A stretch of DNA of 64,000 nucleotides from Flavipsychrobacter stenotrophus (lineage in GTDB: Bacteria; Bacteroidota; Bacteroidia; Chitinophagales; Chitinophagaceae): NCBI RefSeq assembly GCF_002954265.1, contig NZ_PPSL01000001.1, positions 372,001 through 436,000 on the forward strand. Direction: 5' to 3'. Position 1 is the first letter of the stretch. The number at the start of each line of letters is the position of its first letter. This document shows, piece after piece, positions 1-8,332 of the stretch. Both the position numbers and the translations under genes were made by a program. The notes beneath the pieces were generated by a model that worked only from the letters and a program-made list of their open reading frames with translations, searched no databases and was not told the origin of the DNA.

Positions 1-118
1 TCCTCGGAACCAATGCTTGTCCGAGGCCTATAGTAAATGCACAAATAGCAAAGCCGATCAGTATTTTAACAAGTGCGGAGTGTAGTATTCGTTTGCCTAT
101 ACATTGTTTTTGTTGCAT
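1..118 (-). CDS. N-terminal fragment of an unknown membrane protein (partial)
   Basis: An open frame on the minus strand begins with an ATG whose complement is at 116-118 and runs off the left edge without a stop. The 39 visible residues start MQQKQCIGKRILHSALVKIL and continue as a hydrophobic stretch rich in I, L, G, A and F. This fits a signal anchor or first membrane helix after a short positively charged N-terminus. It lies downstream of the ilvE terminator and is read in the same direction, so it is probably its own transcription unit. No family can be assigned from this piece. Confidence 0.45.
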   Translation of the reverse strand, partial: MQQKQCIGKRILHSALVKILIGFAICAFTIGLGQALVPR

Positions 119-144
119 GGGAGGGGTAGTGTTGATCAAAACTA

Positions 145-176
145 AAAAGTCGTCTAATTTCAATTAGACGACTTTT
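145..176. terminator. Strong intrinsic terminator downstream of ilvE
   Basis: A perfect 15-bp stem (145-159 with 162-176), AAAAGTCGTCTAATT and its complement, is bounded by A and T runs. It lies 25 bases past the ilvE stop codon and can act in both directions. Confidence 0.85.
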
Positions 177-201
177 CTTAAAATATGATTACAAGGAATT
201 A

Positions 202-1272
202 TTATGCTTTTACAACCCAGTTGTGCGTATCTGCCACACGGCCATAACGAATGTTAGCAAGGGTCTTTTTCAGATAGTTTGCTGTCTCCCATGTTTCTAC
301 CGGTGGCAACTGCATAGTTACATCGTGGTAAGTAAGTGATGCTATTGGAGCAATAGATGCCGCTGTGCCGGTACCAAATGCTTCTTTCAGTTCACCTGCT
401 TTGTAGGCGTCTGCGATCTCGTCTATAGACAAAGTACGCTCCTCAACCTTCATCCCCTTTTCACGCAGCAATGCCAGTACGCTGTCGCGGGTTACCCCTG
501 CAAGTATGGTATCGTGCTTGATATCCGGGGTAATAACTGTATCGCCGATCACGAAGAATACGTTCATGGTGCCGATCTCCTGAACATACTTATGTTCAAA
601 ACCATCTGTCCACAGTATCTGATCGTAACCCATCTTCTTTATTTCCTGTGTAGGATACATGCTCATGCCATAGTTACCTGCAGCCTTGGTAAAACCAATA
701 CCACCCGGGAATGCACGTACATATTGATCCTGTACATAGATAGATACCGGCTTGCTGTAGTAAGGACCTGCAGGGCTGGTGATGATCATAAAGCTGAATT
801 TCTCAGCCGTCTTCACACCTATGAACTCATCTGTAGCCACCATGAACGGGCGGATGTATAGAGCAGTATCTTCTGTAGCAGGTATCCAGTTCTCATCTAG
901 CTTGATAAGGGCTTTCAGTCCTTCTATAAAAATGTCTTCAGGTATCTCAGGCATAGCCATACGTACTGCTGACTTATTAAAGCGTCTCCAGTTGTCACGC
1001 GGACGGAAGATCAATGGTTCGCCATCTGGTCCCTTGTATGCTTTGATGCCTTCAAATATGGCTTGGCCATAATGGAAGAAAGTAGTTGCCGGACTCAAAG
1101 TAAGGTTGTGGAAAGGCATTATTTCAGGCTGTTTCCACTGACCATCTTCATAATTACATATCAGCATGTGGTCAGAATAGATCTTACCAAACTGAATATT
1201 AGAAAAGTCTACCTGTGAAAGGCGGCTATTCTCTACTTTTTTAATGCTGATATCTGTTGCAGAAACACTCAT
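202..1272 (-). CDS. ilvE: Branched-chain amino acid aminotransferase (BCAT, class IV PLP enzyme)
   Basis: This 356-residue enzyme is predicted to transfer the amino group between Leu/Ile/Val and 2-oxoglutarate in the cytoplasm, the last step of branched-chain amino acid synthesis and the first of their breakdown. The length and motifs fit the type II BCAT subgroup. The PLP-binding lysine is K196 in GGIGFTKAAGNYG; FEGIKAY (residues 73-79) and the substrate/PLP segment EIGTMNVFF are both present. The ATG is followed by a short polar N-terminus with no signal peptide. The gene stands alone and is closed by a strong hairpin at 145-176. The 2-oxoacids it makes are substrates for dehydrogenases of the type encoded at 14461-16857, though the two genes are not linked. 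The family call is secure. Confidence 0.95.
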   Translation of the reverse strand: MSVSATDISIKKVENSRLSQVDFSNIQFGKIYSDHMLICNYEDGQWKQPEIMPFHNLTLSPATTFFHYGQAIFEGIKAYKGPDGEPLIFRPRDNWRRFNKSAVRMAMPEIPEDIFIEGLKALIKLDENWIPATEDTALYIRPFMVATDEFIGVKTAEKFSFMIITSPAGPYYSKPVSIYVQDQYVRAFPGGIGFTKAAGNYGMSMYPTQEIKKMGYDQILWTDGFEHKYVQEIGTMNVFFVIGDTVITPDIKHDTILAGVTRDSVLALLREKGMKVEERTLSIDEIADAYKAGELKEAFGTGTAASIAPIASLTYHDVTMQLPPVETWETANYLKKTLANIRYGRVADTHNWVVKA

Positions 1273-1455
1273 GAGTACCTCAATTACTTATTAAAATGAT
1301 TAATTTTGCGCAAAGAAACAACTTTTTCCTGACAGAAGGTAATACTGCAAAAGTGAGTAGGTATTCAAGTTATCTATTTGTTGATATGTAATATCGTTTG
1401 TTTAAATTGACCACACAAAAGTTGCGCAATATTTAACCGGTTATCAAGAGCAGAT

Positions 1456-1932
1456 ATGAACATACTCAATACAGATATAATTAAGAACGACCAGGATGTA
1501 TTTTGGGAGAATTCCCCCTTATTGACCGGTCTTGCTTATCACCCTGTATTGGTATTGACCACCCAATTTGAGCATGGCAGCCTTGAAGAGGAGCAACTGA
1601 TAGGAATATTAAAATCCGGATGCCGGTTAATGGAGGAGCAATATAATCTTATACAGTTTAAAGAAGATACTAAGGCTGCCTGGCACCAGATGAGGGAACT
1701 GGTGGAACCCCGGGTGGTGTTACTATTCAATATTTCTCCTGCTCAATTGGGTATTGCCGCACTGCTCCGTCTCAATGAGATCAATAGTTTTGATGATTGT
1801 TACTGGGTGCCATCCCTGTCGTTAGGCCAACTCGCCCAAGATAAGTCCCTTAAAGGCCAGCTATGGAGCAATGGACTAAAACCATTGTTTGTGGATAAGA
1901 TACGTGGTGAAGTTTTAGTGAAGAGGGGATAA
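1456..1932 (+). CDS. Hypothetical protein, 158 residues
   Basis: The gene is divergent from ilvE and encodes a soluble protein of 158 residues without a signal peptide or membrane segment. It has a predicted alpha/beta composition: an acidic N-terminal half (QFEHGSLEEEQLIGIL, QYNLIQFKEDTKAAWHQMRE), a hydrophobic beta strand (VVLLFNISP), then LGIAALLRLNEI and a conserved-looking tail with WSNGLKPLF. I do not recognise the family with confidence. The strand/helix order VVLLFNISP-LGIAALLRL and the following W..LKPLF slightly recall the psi (HolD-like) clamp-loader subunit, but this is a guess. A box TAATTTTG at 1301-1308 matches the Bacteroidetes -7 consensus and could start the transcript. The ATG follows an open upstream region, so the start is plausible. 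Confidence 0.7.
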   Translation: MNILNTDIIKNDQDVFWENSPLLTGLAYHPVLVLTTQFEHGSLEEEQLIGILKSGCRLMEEQYNLIQFKEDTKAAWHQMRELVEPRVVLLFNISPAQLGIAALLRLNEINSFDDCYWVPSLSLGQLAQDKSLKGQLWSNGLKPLFVDKIRGEVLVKRG

Positions 1933-1994
1933 TTCTGTTCTACTCTTGCAACAAATAAGCATGCCGGTTATCGTTTAATCATACTTTATCTGCC

Positions 1995-2037
1995 TTTTGA
2001 TTGTCATGGTGAGGTTCTCGAACCACGACAATCAAAA
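1995..2037. repeat. Palindromic intergenic element, degenerate REP-like repeat
   Basis: The outer arms TTTTGATTGTC (1995-2005) and GACAATCAAAA (2027-2037) pair perfectly. Inside them GGTTC (2013-2017) pairs with GAACC (2020-2024), giving a two-part cruciform. The core TCATGGTGAGGTTCTCGAAC resembles the dispersed GTCATGGTGAGC..GTCGAACCATGAC palindromes common in Bacteroidota intergenic regions. It lies between the gene ending at 1932 and the efflux adaptor, and could also end transcription. Confidence 0.6.
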
Positions 2038-2194
2038 TGGCACGTACCGTGCATGACCATTGCAATTTACCAATCTAATTAAACTCTTACAATCCTTCGC
2101 TGTCTAACACCACTAATACGATAACTGTCTTCCACGGCACGGTTTTGTATTAATATAACTTATCTTTATAGTGGGTATCCTTTTAACCTCAACC

Positions 2195-3256
2195 ATGACA
2201 TTTAACAACAGGAAGTATCTTATTCTGGTAGCCTATTCATTTATATCTATTGCCCTGTCCTCGTGCGGCGAAAAAAAACAAGAAGAGACGAAAGCCTCCG
2301 GCAAGGCAACAACACTCAATGCCGAAGGTTTTGTAGTTCATCCGCAGGTATTTGCCAGTCATTATGATGCCAGTGGTTCTTTATTGCCTAATGAAGAGAT
2401 ACAGATATTGCCGGAAACATCGGGTAGGGTAACGGCCATCTCGTTTAAAGAAGGGTCGCATGTGCGGAAGGGAGATGTGTTGATACGGCTCTACAACGAC
2501 GATATCCTCGCGCAGGTGCAAAAGTCGAAAGCGCAGCGCGAACTACAGGTAAAAATAAAAGAACGCCAGGCAAAGTTGCTGAGCATAGGTGGTATAAGTC
2601 AACAGGACTACGAGACCACTACTGCACAGATAGCCTCTATAGATGCAGATCTTGCCTATTCACAGGCACAACTCAACAAAACAATTATCAAAGCCCCTTT
2701 CGATGGCCGCATAGGTATCCGTAATGTAAGCCTTGGCGCTGTCATCACACCAACAACTGTCATTGCCACACTACAGCAAAGCAGGGTATTAAAGCTCGAT
2801 TTCACTTTGCCGGATCAGTACAAGGATGAAGTAATCGCCGGTAAGGAAGTAACCTTCACAGTAACAGGTAGTTTAGATACGTTCAGGGCTACAATCAGTG
2901 CCATTGAACCATCGGCCGATGTTGCTACCCGTACGCTGAAAGCAAGAGCATTGGTGAAAAATGACAATGAAAAGTTGATAGCCGGTTCATTCACGCACGT
3001 AAATGTTCCTTTCCGTAATGATAAGACCGCACTTATGGTCCCATCCCAGTCCATCATACCCACCACCCGCGATAAGCAGATAGCTGTAGTAAAGGGCGGT
3101 AAAGCTAAAATGCAGACAGTAGTTATTGGCACCCGCACCAGCGACCAGGTGGAAGTGCTTAGTGGTCTAAGCGAGGGTGACACCATCCTCACCACCGGCA
3201 TCATGCAGGTAAAGCAGGGTATGCCCGTTAAGGTGACGAAAGTAAATAAGAAGTAA
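2195..3256 (+). CDS. RND efflux periplasmic adaptor (membrane fusion protein), lipoprotein
   Basis: This 353-residue protein bridges an inner-membrane RND pump and a TolC-like channel. From the ATG at 2195 the N-terminus is MTFNNRKYLILVAYSFISIA followed by a lipobox (LSSC, Cys24), so it should be lipid-anchored. A GTG 24 bases upstream would only add residues before the signal and is rejected. The family order is visible: first half of the lipoyl domain (ILPETSGRVTAISFKEGSHVRKGD), a short coiled-coil hairpin (AQRELQVKIKERQAKLLS), second lipoyl half (IIKAPFDGRIGIRNVSLGAV), beta-barrel, and membrane-proximal domain (VLSGLSEGDTILTTG). The likely partners lie at 3489-4793 and 4996-8121 but on the opposite strand, convergent with this gene, which is unusual because these genes normally share an operon. 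The substrate is unknown; the short hairpin resembles MdtA/MexC-type adaptors. Confidence 0.92.
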   Translation: MTFNNRKYLILVAYSFISIALSSCGEKKQEETKASGKATTLNAEGFVVHPQVFASHYDASGSLLPNEEIQILPETSGRVTAISFKEGSHVRKGDVLIRLYNDDILAQVQKSKAQRELQVKIKERQAKLLSIGGISQQDYETTTAQIASIDADLAYSQAQLNKTIIKAPFDGRIGIRNVSLGAVITPTTVIATLQQSRVLKLDFTLPDQYKDEVIAGKEVTFTVTGSLDTFRATISAIEPSADVATRTLKARALVKNDNEKLIAGSFTHVNVPFRNDKTALMVPSQSIIPTTRDKQIAVVKGGKAKMQTVVIGTRTSDQVEVLSGLSEGDTILTTGIMQVKQGMPVKVTKVNKK

Positions 3257-3303
3257 AAGCACTTGTGTTGCTTCAATTTAACATTATTCTTAAAAAAATT
3301 GCC

Positions 3304-3395
3304 AGCCCTGAAAGGGCGACATAAATAGCGAGGGGTTTCCAACCCCTCGACCAATAAAACTACAAAACACAAGCCCTGTAAGGGCGACATAACTA
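3304..3395. repeat. Dispersed Bacteroidota repeat, two copies of AGCCCTGWWAGGGCGACATA
   Basis: Two copies of the motif (from 3304 and from 3372) each form a small GCCCT/AGGGC hairpin. Between them lies a 9-bp stem CGAGGGGTT/AACCCCTCG (3329-3337 with 3341-3349). The same three-part layout recurs at 16955-17045. The block separates the convergent adaptor and outer-membrane factor genes. Confidence 0.8.
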
Positions 3396-3488
3396 GACAA
3401 GCGAGCTGCAAGAGGTTTGCGGCAAGTTTGTACACAGTCCATCAACCCTCATCGAGCCATTAAGCAATTCAGCAATTGAGCCATTATT

Positions 3489-4793
3489 TTACTTCACCAA
3501 CTGGTTCTGCAACTCCAGCACCAGCGTCTCATTCACCTTAAGATTATACGCTGCCGTATACAACCTTTCCAATGCCGTTACATAATCAGTTTCCGCCTGC
3601 CTCGACTCAAGGGTAGTACCTACACCCACCCTGAAACGGGCCAGCTGCACATCCAGATTCTCCTTGGCGTATTTGATATTTTCCGTCTCCAGTTTATAAC
3701 TGGCTACTGCTACCCAGTAGTTGATCCATGCCGTGCGGTACTGCTTACCCAGCACAGTATTCTGGCGTTCAAATATCAGGTCGTCGCGCATAGCCTGTAG
3801 TGATGCAACCTTAGATACTCGCCTTATATTGCCACCTTCAAATAGCGGCATAGACAAAGTAAGCGACCCCGTTGGTCCATAGCTACGGGTGAATACCGAA
3901 AATCCCGTGGAATTGGTGTTACGGACATAATTATATCCTGTACCCAGCGTAAGGGTGGGGAGGAAGGCTGTATTGGCAATATCTGCATTAAGATGAGATA
4001 CATAGGCGTTGCGCTTAAACACATCCAGCGATAGGTTCACATCCTGTAGCTTGTCTTTGTCTATTGGTTCCAGACCGGTGTTTAGTTCCAGGCTATCATC
4101 TGTTATATAGTCTTTATCGTCTTGCTCACCCATTATCGATGCCAGCGAATCATTCGCCTGCATGAGCTGAGATATGAATGTCATAGAATCACTCTGACGC
4201 GCATTATAATCTACCCTTGCCTGCAGGTAATCTATCTTCGCTCCAGCGCCCGTTTCGTATTTCAGATTAGCAATATCCATCCTTACGCGTGCCAGCGCCA
4301 GGCCGGTGTCAACTGCTATCAACTGCTTTTGTTGCCACACTACTTTGGCATACATCTGTATGGTGCGCGATACCACCGTCTGCACCTGAAGCTTTAACTG
4401 AGATGCACTGATCGCTTCATATTCATTCAATTGTTTCTTTACAATGAACATTTTCCCACCATCAAAAATGGTCCAGTTGATCTGCAGGTAGGGGTTAATA
4501 CTTGTTGCCCTCGCACGTGGATTATTCTGTTCGCCACCGCTTGCCAGCTGGCTATGTACATCATTAAGGTTTTCAGAAACAGTGGCATTTAGAAATACGT
4601 AGGGGGAGAACCCGGCATTGCCCAATGTATTATTTCGTTGTGCCTGCTGCACGGCAAGGTCTGCTATTTTTATATCAAAATTATACTTCAGCGATCGCGC
4701 CACCGCATCCTGTAGGGTTAACCTTTCCTGTGCGCGTGTATTCATGGTGAAAAAAAGTAAGGTGAAGGACAGCAGTGAGTAAACCTTCCACAA
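3489..4793 (-). CDS. TolC-family outer membrane efflux protein
   Basis: This 434-residue protein should form the trimeric outer-membrane channel of an RND system. Two OEP domains are visible: LTLQDAVARSLKYNFDIKIA in the first, and the C-terminal helices TAWINYWVAVASYKLETENI, AKENLDVQLARFRVGVGTTLE and ALERLYTAAYNLKVNETLVL. I place the start at a TTG (4793-4791) because it gives a clean signal peptide, MWKVYSLLSFTLLFFTMNTR ending near AQ, with AAGGAGG just upstream. The frame stays open to 5108, but that extension crosses two palindromic repeats (4820-4918) and encodes low-complexity basic sequence. An ATG at 4745 would remove the signal peptide. The gene follows the permease on the same strand after a 200-base repeat-filled gap. 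Confidence 0.88.
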   Translation of the reverse strand: MWKVYSLLSFTLLFFTMNTRAQERLTLQDAVARSLKYNFDIKIADLAVQQAQRNNTLGNAGFSPYVFLNATVSENLNDVHSQLASGGEQNNPRARATSINPYLQINWTIFDGGKMFIVKKQLNEYEAISASQLKLQVQTVVSRTIQMYAKVVWQQKQLIAVDTGLALARVRMDIANLKYETGAGAKIDYLQARVDYNARQSDSMTFISQLMQANDSLASIMGEQDDKDYITDDSLELNTGLEPIDKDKLQDVNLSLDVFKRNAYVSHLNADIANTAFLPTLTLGTGYNYVRNTNSTGFSVFTRSYGPTGSLTLSMPLFEGGNIRRVSKVASLQAMRDDLIFERQNTVLGKQYRTAWINYWVAVASYKLETENIKYAKENLDVQLARFRVGVGTTLESRQAETDYVTALERLYTAAYNLKVNETLVLELQNQLVK

Positions 4794-4819
4794 CACCTCC
4801 TTCAAACCACCTGTTCGTA

Positions 4820-4918
4820 GAGACGCAAGATTTTGCGTCTCCACCCAACACAAGTACATCGGGGCGTATTCGTTTTGTTCACAAAACACCTCTCTCTCTC
4901 TTGGAGAGGGTTTGGGTG
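4820..4918. repeat. Two palindromic intergenic repeats between permease and OMF genes
   Basis: The first is GAGACGCAA (4820-4828), loop GATT, TTGCGTCTC (4833-4841), matching the GTAGAGACGCAA-type palindrome dispersed in many Bacteroidota and cyanobacteria. The second is CTCTC/GAGAG inside CACC/GGTG arms (4887-4918), resembling the CCCTCTCCAAGAGAGAGGG dispersed element. Both are read in frame upstream of the OMF gene, producing a spurious N-terminal extension. Confidence 0.65.
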
Positions 4919-4995
4919 ATGTTATATATCGCTTGTAGATAACCATGAATGGGCTACTTTTTTGTTTTGACTTTTGACTTTTCACTTCATATTTA

Positions 4996-7900
4996 TTATT
5001 CCATTGCTGCTCTCGCTTCTCTTTCATCTTCCTCCCGCTGCGCTGCTTCTTTCGCCGGATCTTCTTTCTTCTTCCGCGATAGATAAGAATAGATGACAGG
5101 GACCACAAACAGGGAGAGCACCAATGAGAACATAATACCGCCCACTATCACAATTCCCAGTGGTTTACGACTGGTAGATGCAGCACCCAAAGACAATGCA
5201 ATAGGCAGTGCGCCAAATGCCATAGCCAGGCTGGTCATCAATATGGGTCGCAACCTTAGTGTTGCCGCCTCTATGGCTGCATCCATTATTGGCGTACCCT
5301 TTTCCTTTATCTGGTTGGCAAACTCCACTATCAAAATACCATTCTTCGTCACCAACCCTATTAGCATAATCATTCCTATCTGCGAGAAGATGTTCAATGT
5401 TTGTCCGAACGCCCAGAGAGATATCAATGCTCCTGCCAGTGCCAGTGGAACTGTAAGCATAATAATGAAAGGATCTATAAAGCTCTCAAACTGCGCTGCA
5501 AGTATCAGGTAGATCAATCCTAATGCCAGTAAAAATGCAAAGGCGGTGTTAGACGAACTCTCTACATAATCCTGCGATGATCCGGCAAGAGATGAATTGA
5601 AACTTTCATCTATGATTTTCTGCTCCTTGAGTTTATCATAGATCACATTCATAGCAGCTATACCATCGCCAATAGTTTTGCCCGGTGCCAGGTTGGCCGA
5701 TATGGTTGCACTCTTGTACCTGTTGTAGTGAAATATCTGCGACGGACTGGTCGACTCCTGCATGGTAACCACATTATCAATAGAGATCAGTTGGCCGGTC
5801 TTGGTCTTTACAAAAAACTGTTTCAGGTCTACTGGTGCATCTCTGCTGGCTCTGTTTACCTGTCCTATCACCTGGTATTGTTTTCCGCTGATGGTGAAAT
5901 ACCCCAGATTACCTGCACTTAGTGCGAACTGCAACGACTGAGATATGTCCCCAACCGATATACCCAGGTCCGATGCCTTGGCGCGGTCTATGCTTACAGA
6001 TAGTTCAGGCTTATTGAATTTCAGGTTCACATCCACTCCCTGGAATGTCTTGTCGGCATTGGCCATATCCATAAATGCCGGTAGTGCTTTCTCCAGTTTA
6101 TCAAAATCTATATTCTCCAACACAAACACTACAGGGAACGCACTGCCTCCACGTTGCACCGAAATAGTCTGTTCCTGTATGGCCAGTGCTTTACCAAAGT
6201 TCAATTTTCTCAGGTTCTTCCCCAGAGATTCAACGATCTCTTTCTGGCTGCGGCTCCTCTCTCCGGGTTCACTTAGTCTTATATTCGCATTGCCCGAGTT
6301 CACCGTTCCGCTCGATCCCGGTGCTGTGTTAGAGAGTACAACCTGCCGCTCCGGAACGCTGTCTATTACCAGATCTACAATCTTATCCATATAGTTGCTC
6401 ATGGCGTCATACGATGTGCCCTCCGGGGCCGTTACCTGTAGCCTGAACCTGCTTCGGTCTTCCATTGGCGCAAGCTCACTTTGCAGGCTTTTGCCAATTA
6501 ACACTATCAATCCAAAACAAACAGCAATTCCCGCTAGTGCCATCCACCTGTGCTTCATTATCCAGTGCAGGCTATTGCGGTAATGCCTTTCCATTCCTTC
6601 AAAGAATGGTTCAGTCTTTACATAAAATTTTGATGGCTTGTGCACATCGCGGGTCATCAATACATTCAGCACTGGGGTAAGCGTAAGCGATACAAATGCC
6701 GATATCAAAACCGCACCCGCTACTACCACCCCAAACTCTCGGAACAACCTGCCGGTGAATCCCTGCAGGAAGATAATAGGAAGAAACACCACTGCCAGTG
6801 TGATGGAAGTAGAGATAACCGCGAAGTAAATTTCCTGGCTGCCCTCACGCGCCGCGCGATGCTTATCCAGTCCCTGCTCTATCTTTTTAAATATACTCTC
6901 TGTTACCACTATACCATCATCCACCACTAGGCCAGTCGCCAACACTATAGCCAACAAGCTCAGAATGTTGATAGTGAATCCCATAATGTACATAATGAAA
7001 AATGCACCTATAAGACTTACAGGTATGTCAATTAGCGGACGGAATGCGATCAGCAGATCTCTGAAAAACAGGTAGAAGATAATGATCACTAACCCAAGCG
7101 ATATCATCAATGTTTCCTCTACCTCAAAGATCGACTTCTTGATGAATGCGGTAGTATCAAGGGCTATATCCACTTTAAAATCGGCGGGGATATCTTTCTT
7201 CAGTTGAGCGAAACGCTTATAAAACTCATCGGCTATGGCTACATAATTACTGCCGGGCTGGGGTATTACCGCCAGCGCTACCATAGGTATGCCACTTTCT
7301 TTAAGCTGCGTTTCTTCGTTCTGCGGACCAAGTACCGCCTCGCCAATATCTTTCAGGTGAATGTCTACACCATTGGCATTGCCAACGATCATATTGTTGA
7401 AGTCGTCCTCGGTATACAATTTCCCTAAAGTTCTCACCGATAGTTCCGTGTTTCCACCGCTAACCTTACCTGCCGGTAACTCCACATTTTGTCCTTTTAG
7501 CGACGCCTGTACCTCCTGAAAGGTAATGCCATAGCCCGCCATCTTCAGCGGATCCAGCCACAGGCGCATAGAGTATAGCTTTCCTCCCCACACCGTTATG
7601 CTACTCACACCAGGAATGGTCTGCAGTTTCTCCACCAGCACATTCTCGGCATAGTCGGTAAGTTGCATGGGGTTTTTAGTATTGCTTTGCACCGTCATAG
7701 ATATGATGGGCTGAGCACTGGCATCGGCCTTTGTAACTACCGGTGGAGCGTCAATATCCTGCGGAAGACTTTTTATAGATTGGGCTACCTTATCCCGCAC
7801 ATCATTGGCTGCTGCTTCCAGATCTATTCCCAGTTCAAACTCTAGAGTTATATTACTGGATCCGTGCGAACTTGTTGATGATACATTTTTGATCCCCGCT

Positions 7901-8121
7901 ATACCATTTACAGCCTTTTCAATAGGCTCGGTAATCTGCGATTCTATCACATCAGGATTGGCTCCCGCGTAGCTGGTACGCACATTAATAATAGGCGGAT
8001 CGATAGAAGGGTAGTCGCGTATCCCCAGCGACTTAAAGCCTATCCCCCCAAAAACGATAATTATTATATTCAGTACTATAGCCAGTACCGGTCTTTTTAA
8101 TGAAAGTGATGATAGACTCAT
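4996..8121 (-). CDS. RND-family efflux transporter permease (AcrB/MdtB-like)
   Basis: This 1041-residue inner-membrane pump is of typical HAE1/AcrB length. The start MSLSSLSLKRPVLAIVLNII is the usual cytoplasmic N-terminus followed by TM1. Proton-relay residues are intact: the two aspartates of TM4 in LATGLVVDDGIVVTESIF and the TM10 lysine in GLVTKNGILIVEFANQ. The duplicated porter domains (NPDVIESQITEPIEKAVNGI, and the second half after TM6) and the second set of helices (LALGLIYLILAAQFESFIDP) are present. The C-terminus is a charged tail (KKKEDPAKEAAQREEDEREA). It energises export of unknown small molecules by proton influx. It should be transcribed ahead of the OMF gene at 3489-4793; the adaptor at 2195-3256 is inverted relative to it. 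Confidence 0.96.
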   Translation of the reverse strand: MSLSSLSLKRPVLAIVLNIIIIVFGGIGFKSLGIRDYPSIDPPIINVRTSYAGANPDVIESQITEPIEKAVNGIAGIKNVSSTSSHGSSNITLEFELGIDLEAAANDVRDKVAQSIKSLPQDIDAPPVVTKADASAQPIISMTVQSNTKNPMQLTDYAENVLVEKLQTIPGVSSITVWGGKLYSMRLWLDPLKMAGYGITFQEVQASLKGQNVELPAGKVSGGNTELSVRTLGKLYTEDDFNNMIVGNANGVDIHLKDIGEAVLGPQNEETQLKESGIPMVALAVIPQPGSNYVAIADEFYKRFAQLKKDIPADFKVDIALDTTAFIKKSIFEVEETLMISLGLVIIIFYLFFRDLLIAFRPLIDIPVSLIGAFFIMYIMGFTINILSLLAIVLATGLVVDDGIVVTESIFKKIEQGLDKHRAAREGSQEIYFAVISTSITLAVVFLPIIFLQGFTGRLFREFGVVVAGAVLISAFVSLTLTPVLNVLMTRDVHKPSKFYVKTEPFFEGMERHYRNSLHWIMKHRWMALAGIAVCFGLIVLIGKSLQSELAPMEDRSRFRLQVTAPEGTSYDAMSNYMDKIVDLVIDSVPERQVVLSNTAPGSSGTVNSGNANIRLSEPGERSRSQKEIVESLGKNLRKLNFGKALAIQEQTISVQRGGSAFPVVFVLENIDFDKLEKALPAFMDMANADKTFQGVDVNLKFNKPELSVSIDRAKASDLGISVGDISQSLQFALSAGNLGYFTISGKQYQVIGQVNRASRDAPVDLKQFFVKTKTGQLISIDNVVTMQESTSPSQIFHYNRYKSATISANLAPGKTIGDGIAAMNVIYDKLKEQKIIDESFNSSLAGSSQDYVESSSNTAFAFLLALGLIYLILAAQFESFIDPFIIMLTVPLALAGALISLWAFGQTLNIFSQIGMIMLIGLVTKNGILIVEFANQIKEKGTPIMDAAIEAATLRLRPILMTSLAMAFGALPIALSLGAASTSRKPLGIVIVGGIMFSLVLSLFVVPVIYSYLSRKKKEDPAKEAAQREEDEREARAAME

Positions 8122-8276
8122 GCGCGGTGTAGTAGCTCTAACTCAGAAATTTTAAACATATAAAAACCATACCAATAGTTTTCGGTGTCGTCGTCTGTCG
8201 AGGATTAGATGGGTAAATTAGAGAAAGGTTTAGCCTGTTATATTATTGTACGCGGGAAAAGGGGCTCTCTCCAGAT

Positions 8277-8304
8277 AAAAAGGGCGGTCATAGTTGCCCC
8301 CTTT
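8277..8304 (-). terminator. Intrinsic terminator after the NHL/Ig-like T9SS gene
   Basis: On the minus strand AAAGGGGG pairs with CC-G-CCCTTT (one bulged base), followed by a T run. It lies about 30 bases past the stop codon of the gene at 8333-13504. Confidence 0.6.
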
Positions 8305-8332
8305 AATTGAAATGTATGAAAATGAATGACTA

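Noticed and set aside
4794-5108. Longer outer-membrane factor of 539 residues
   Set aside because: The extra residues come from palindromic repeats and low-complexity sequence overlapping the permease 3' end; a signal peptide starts at the TTG at 4793.
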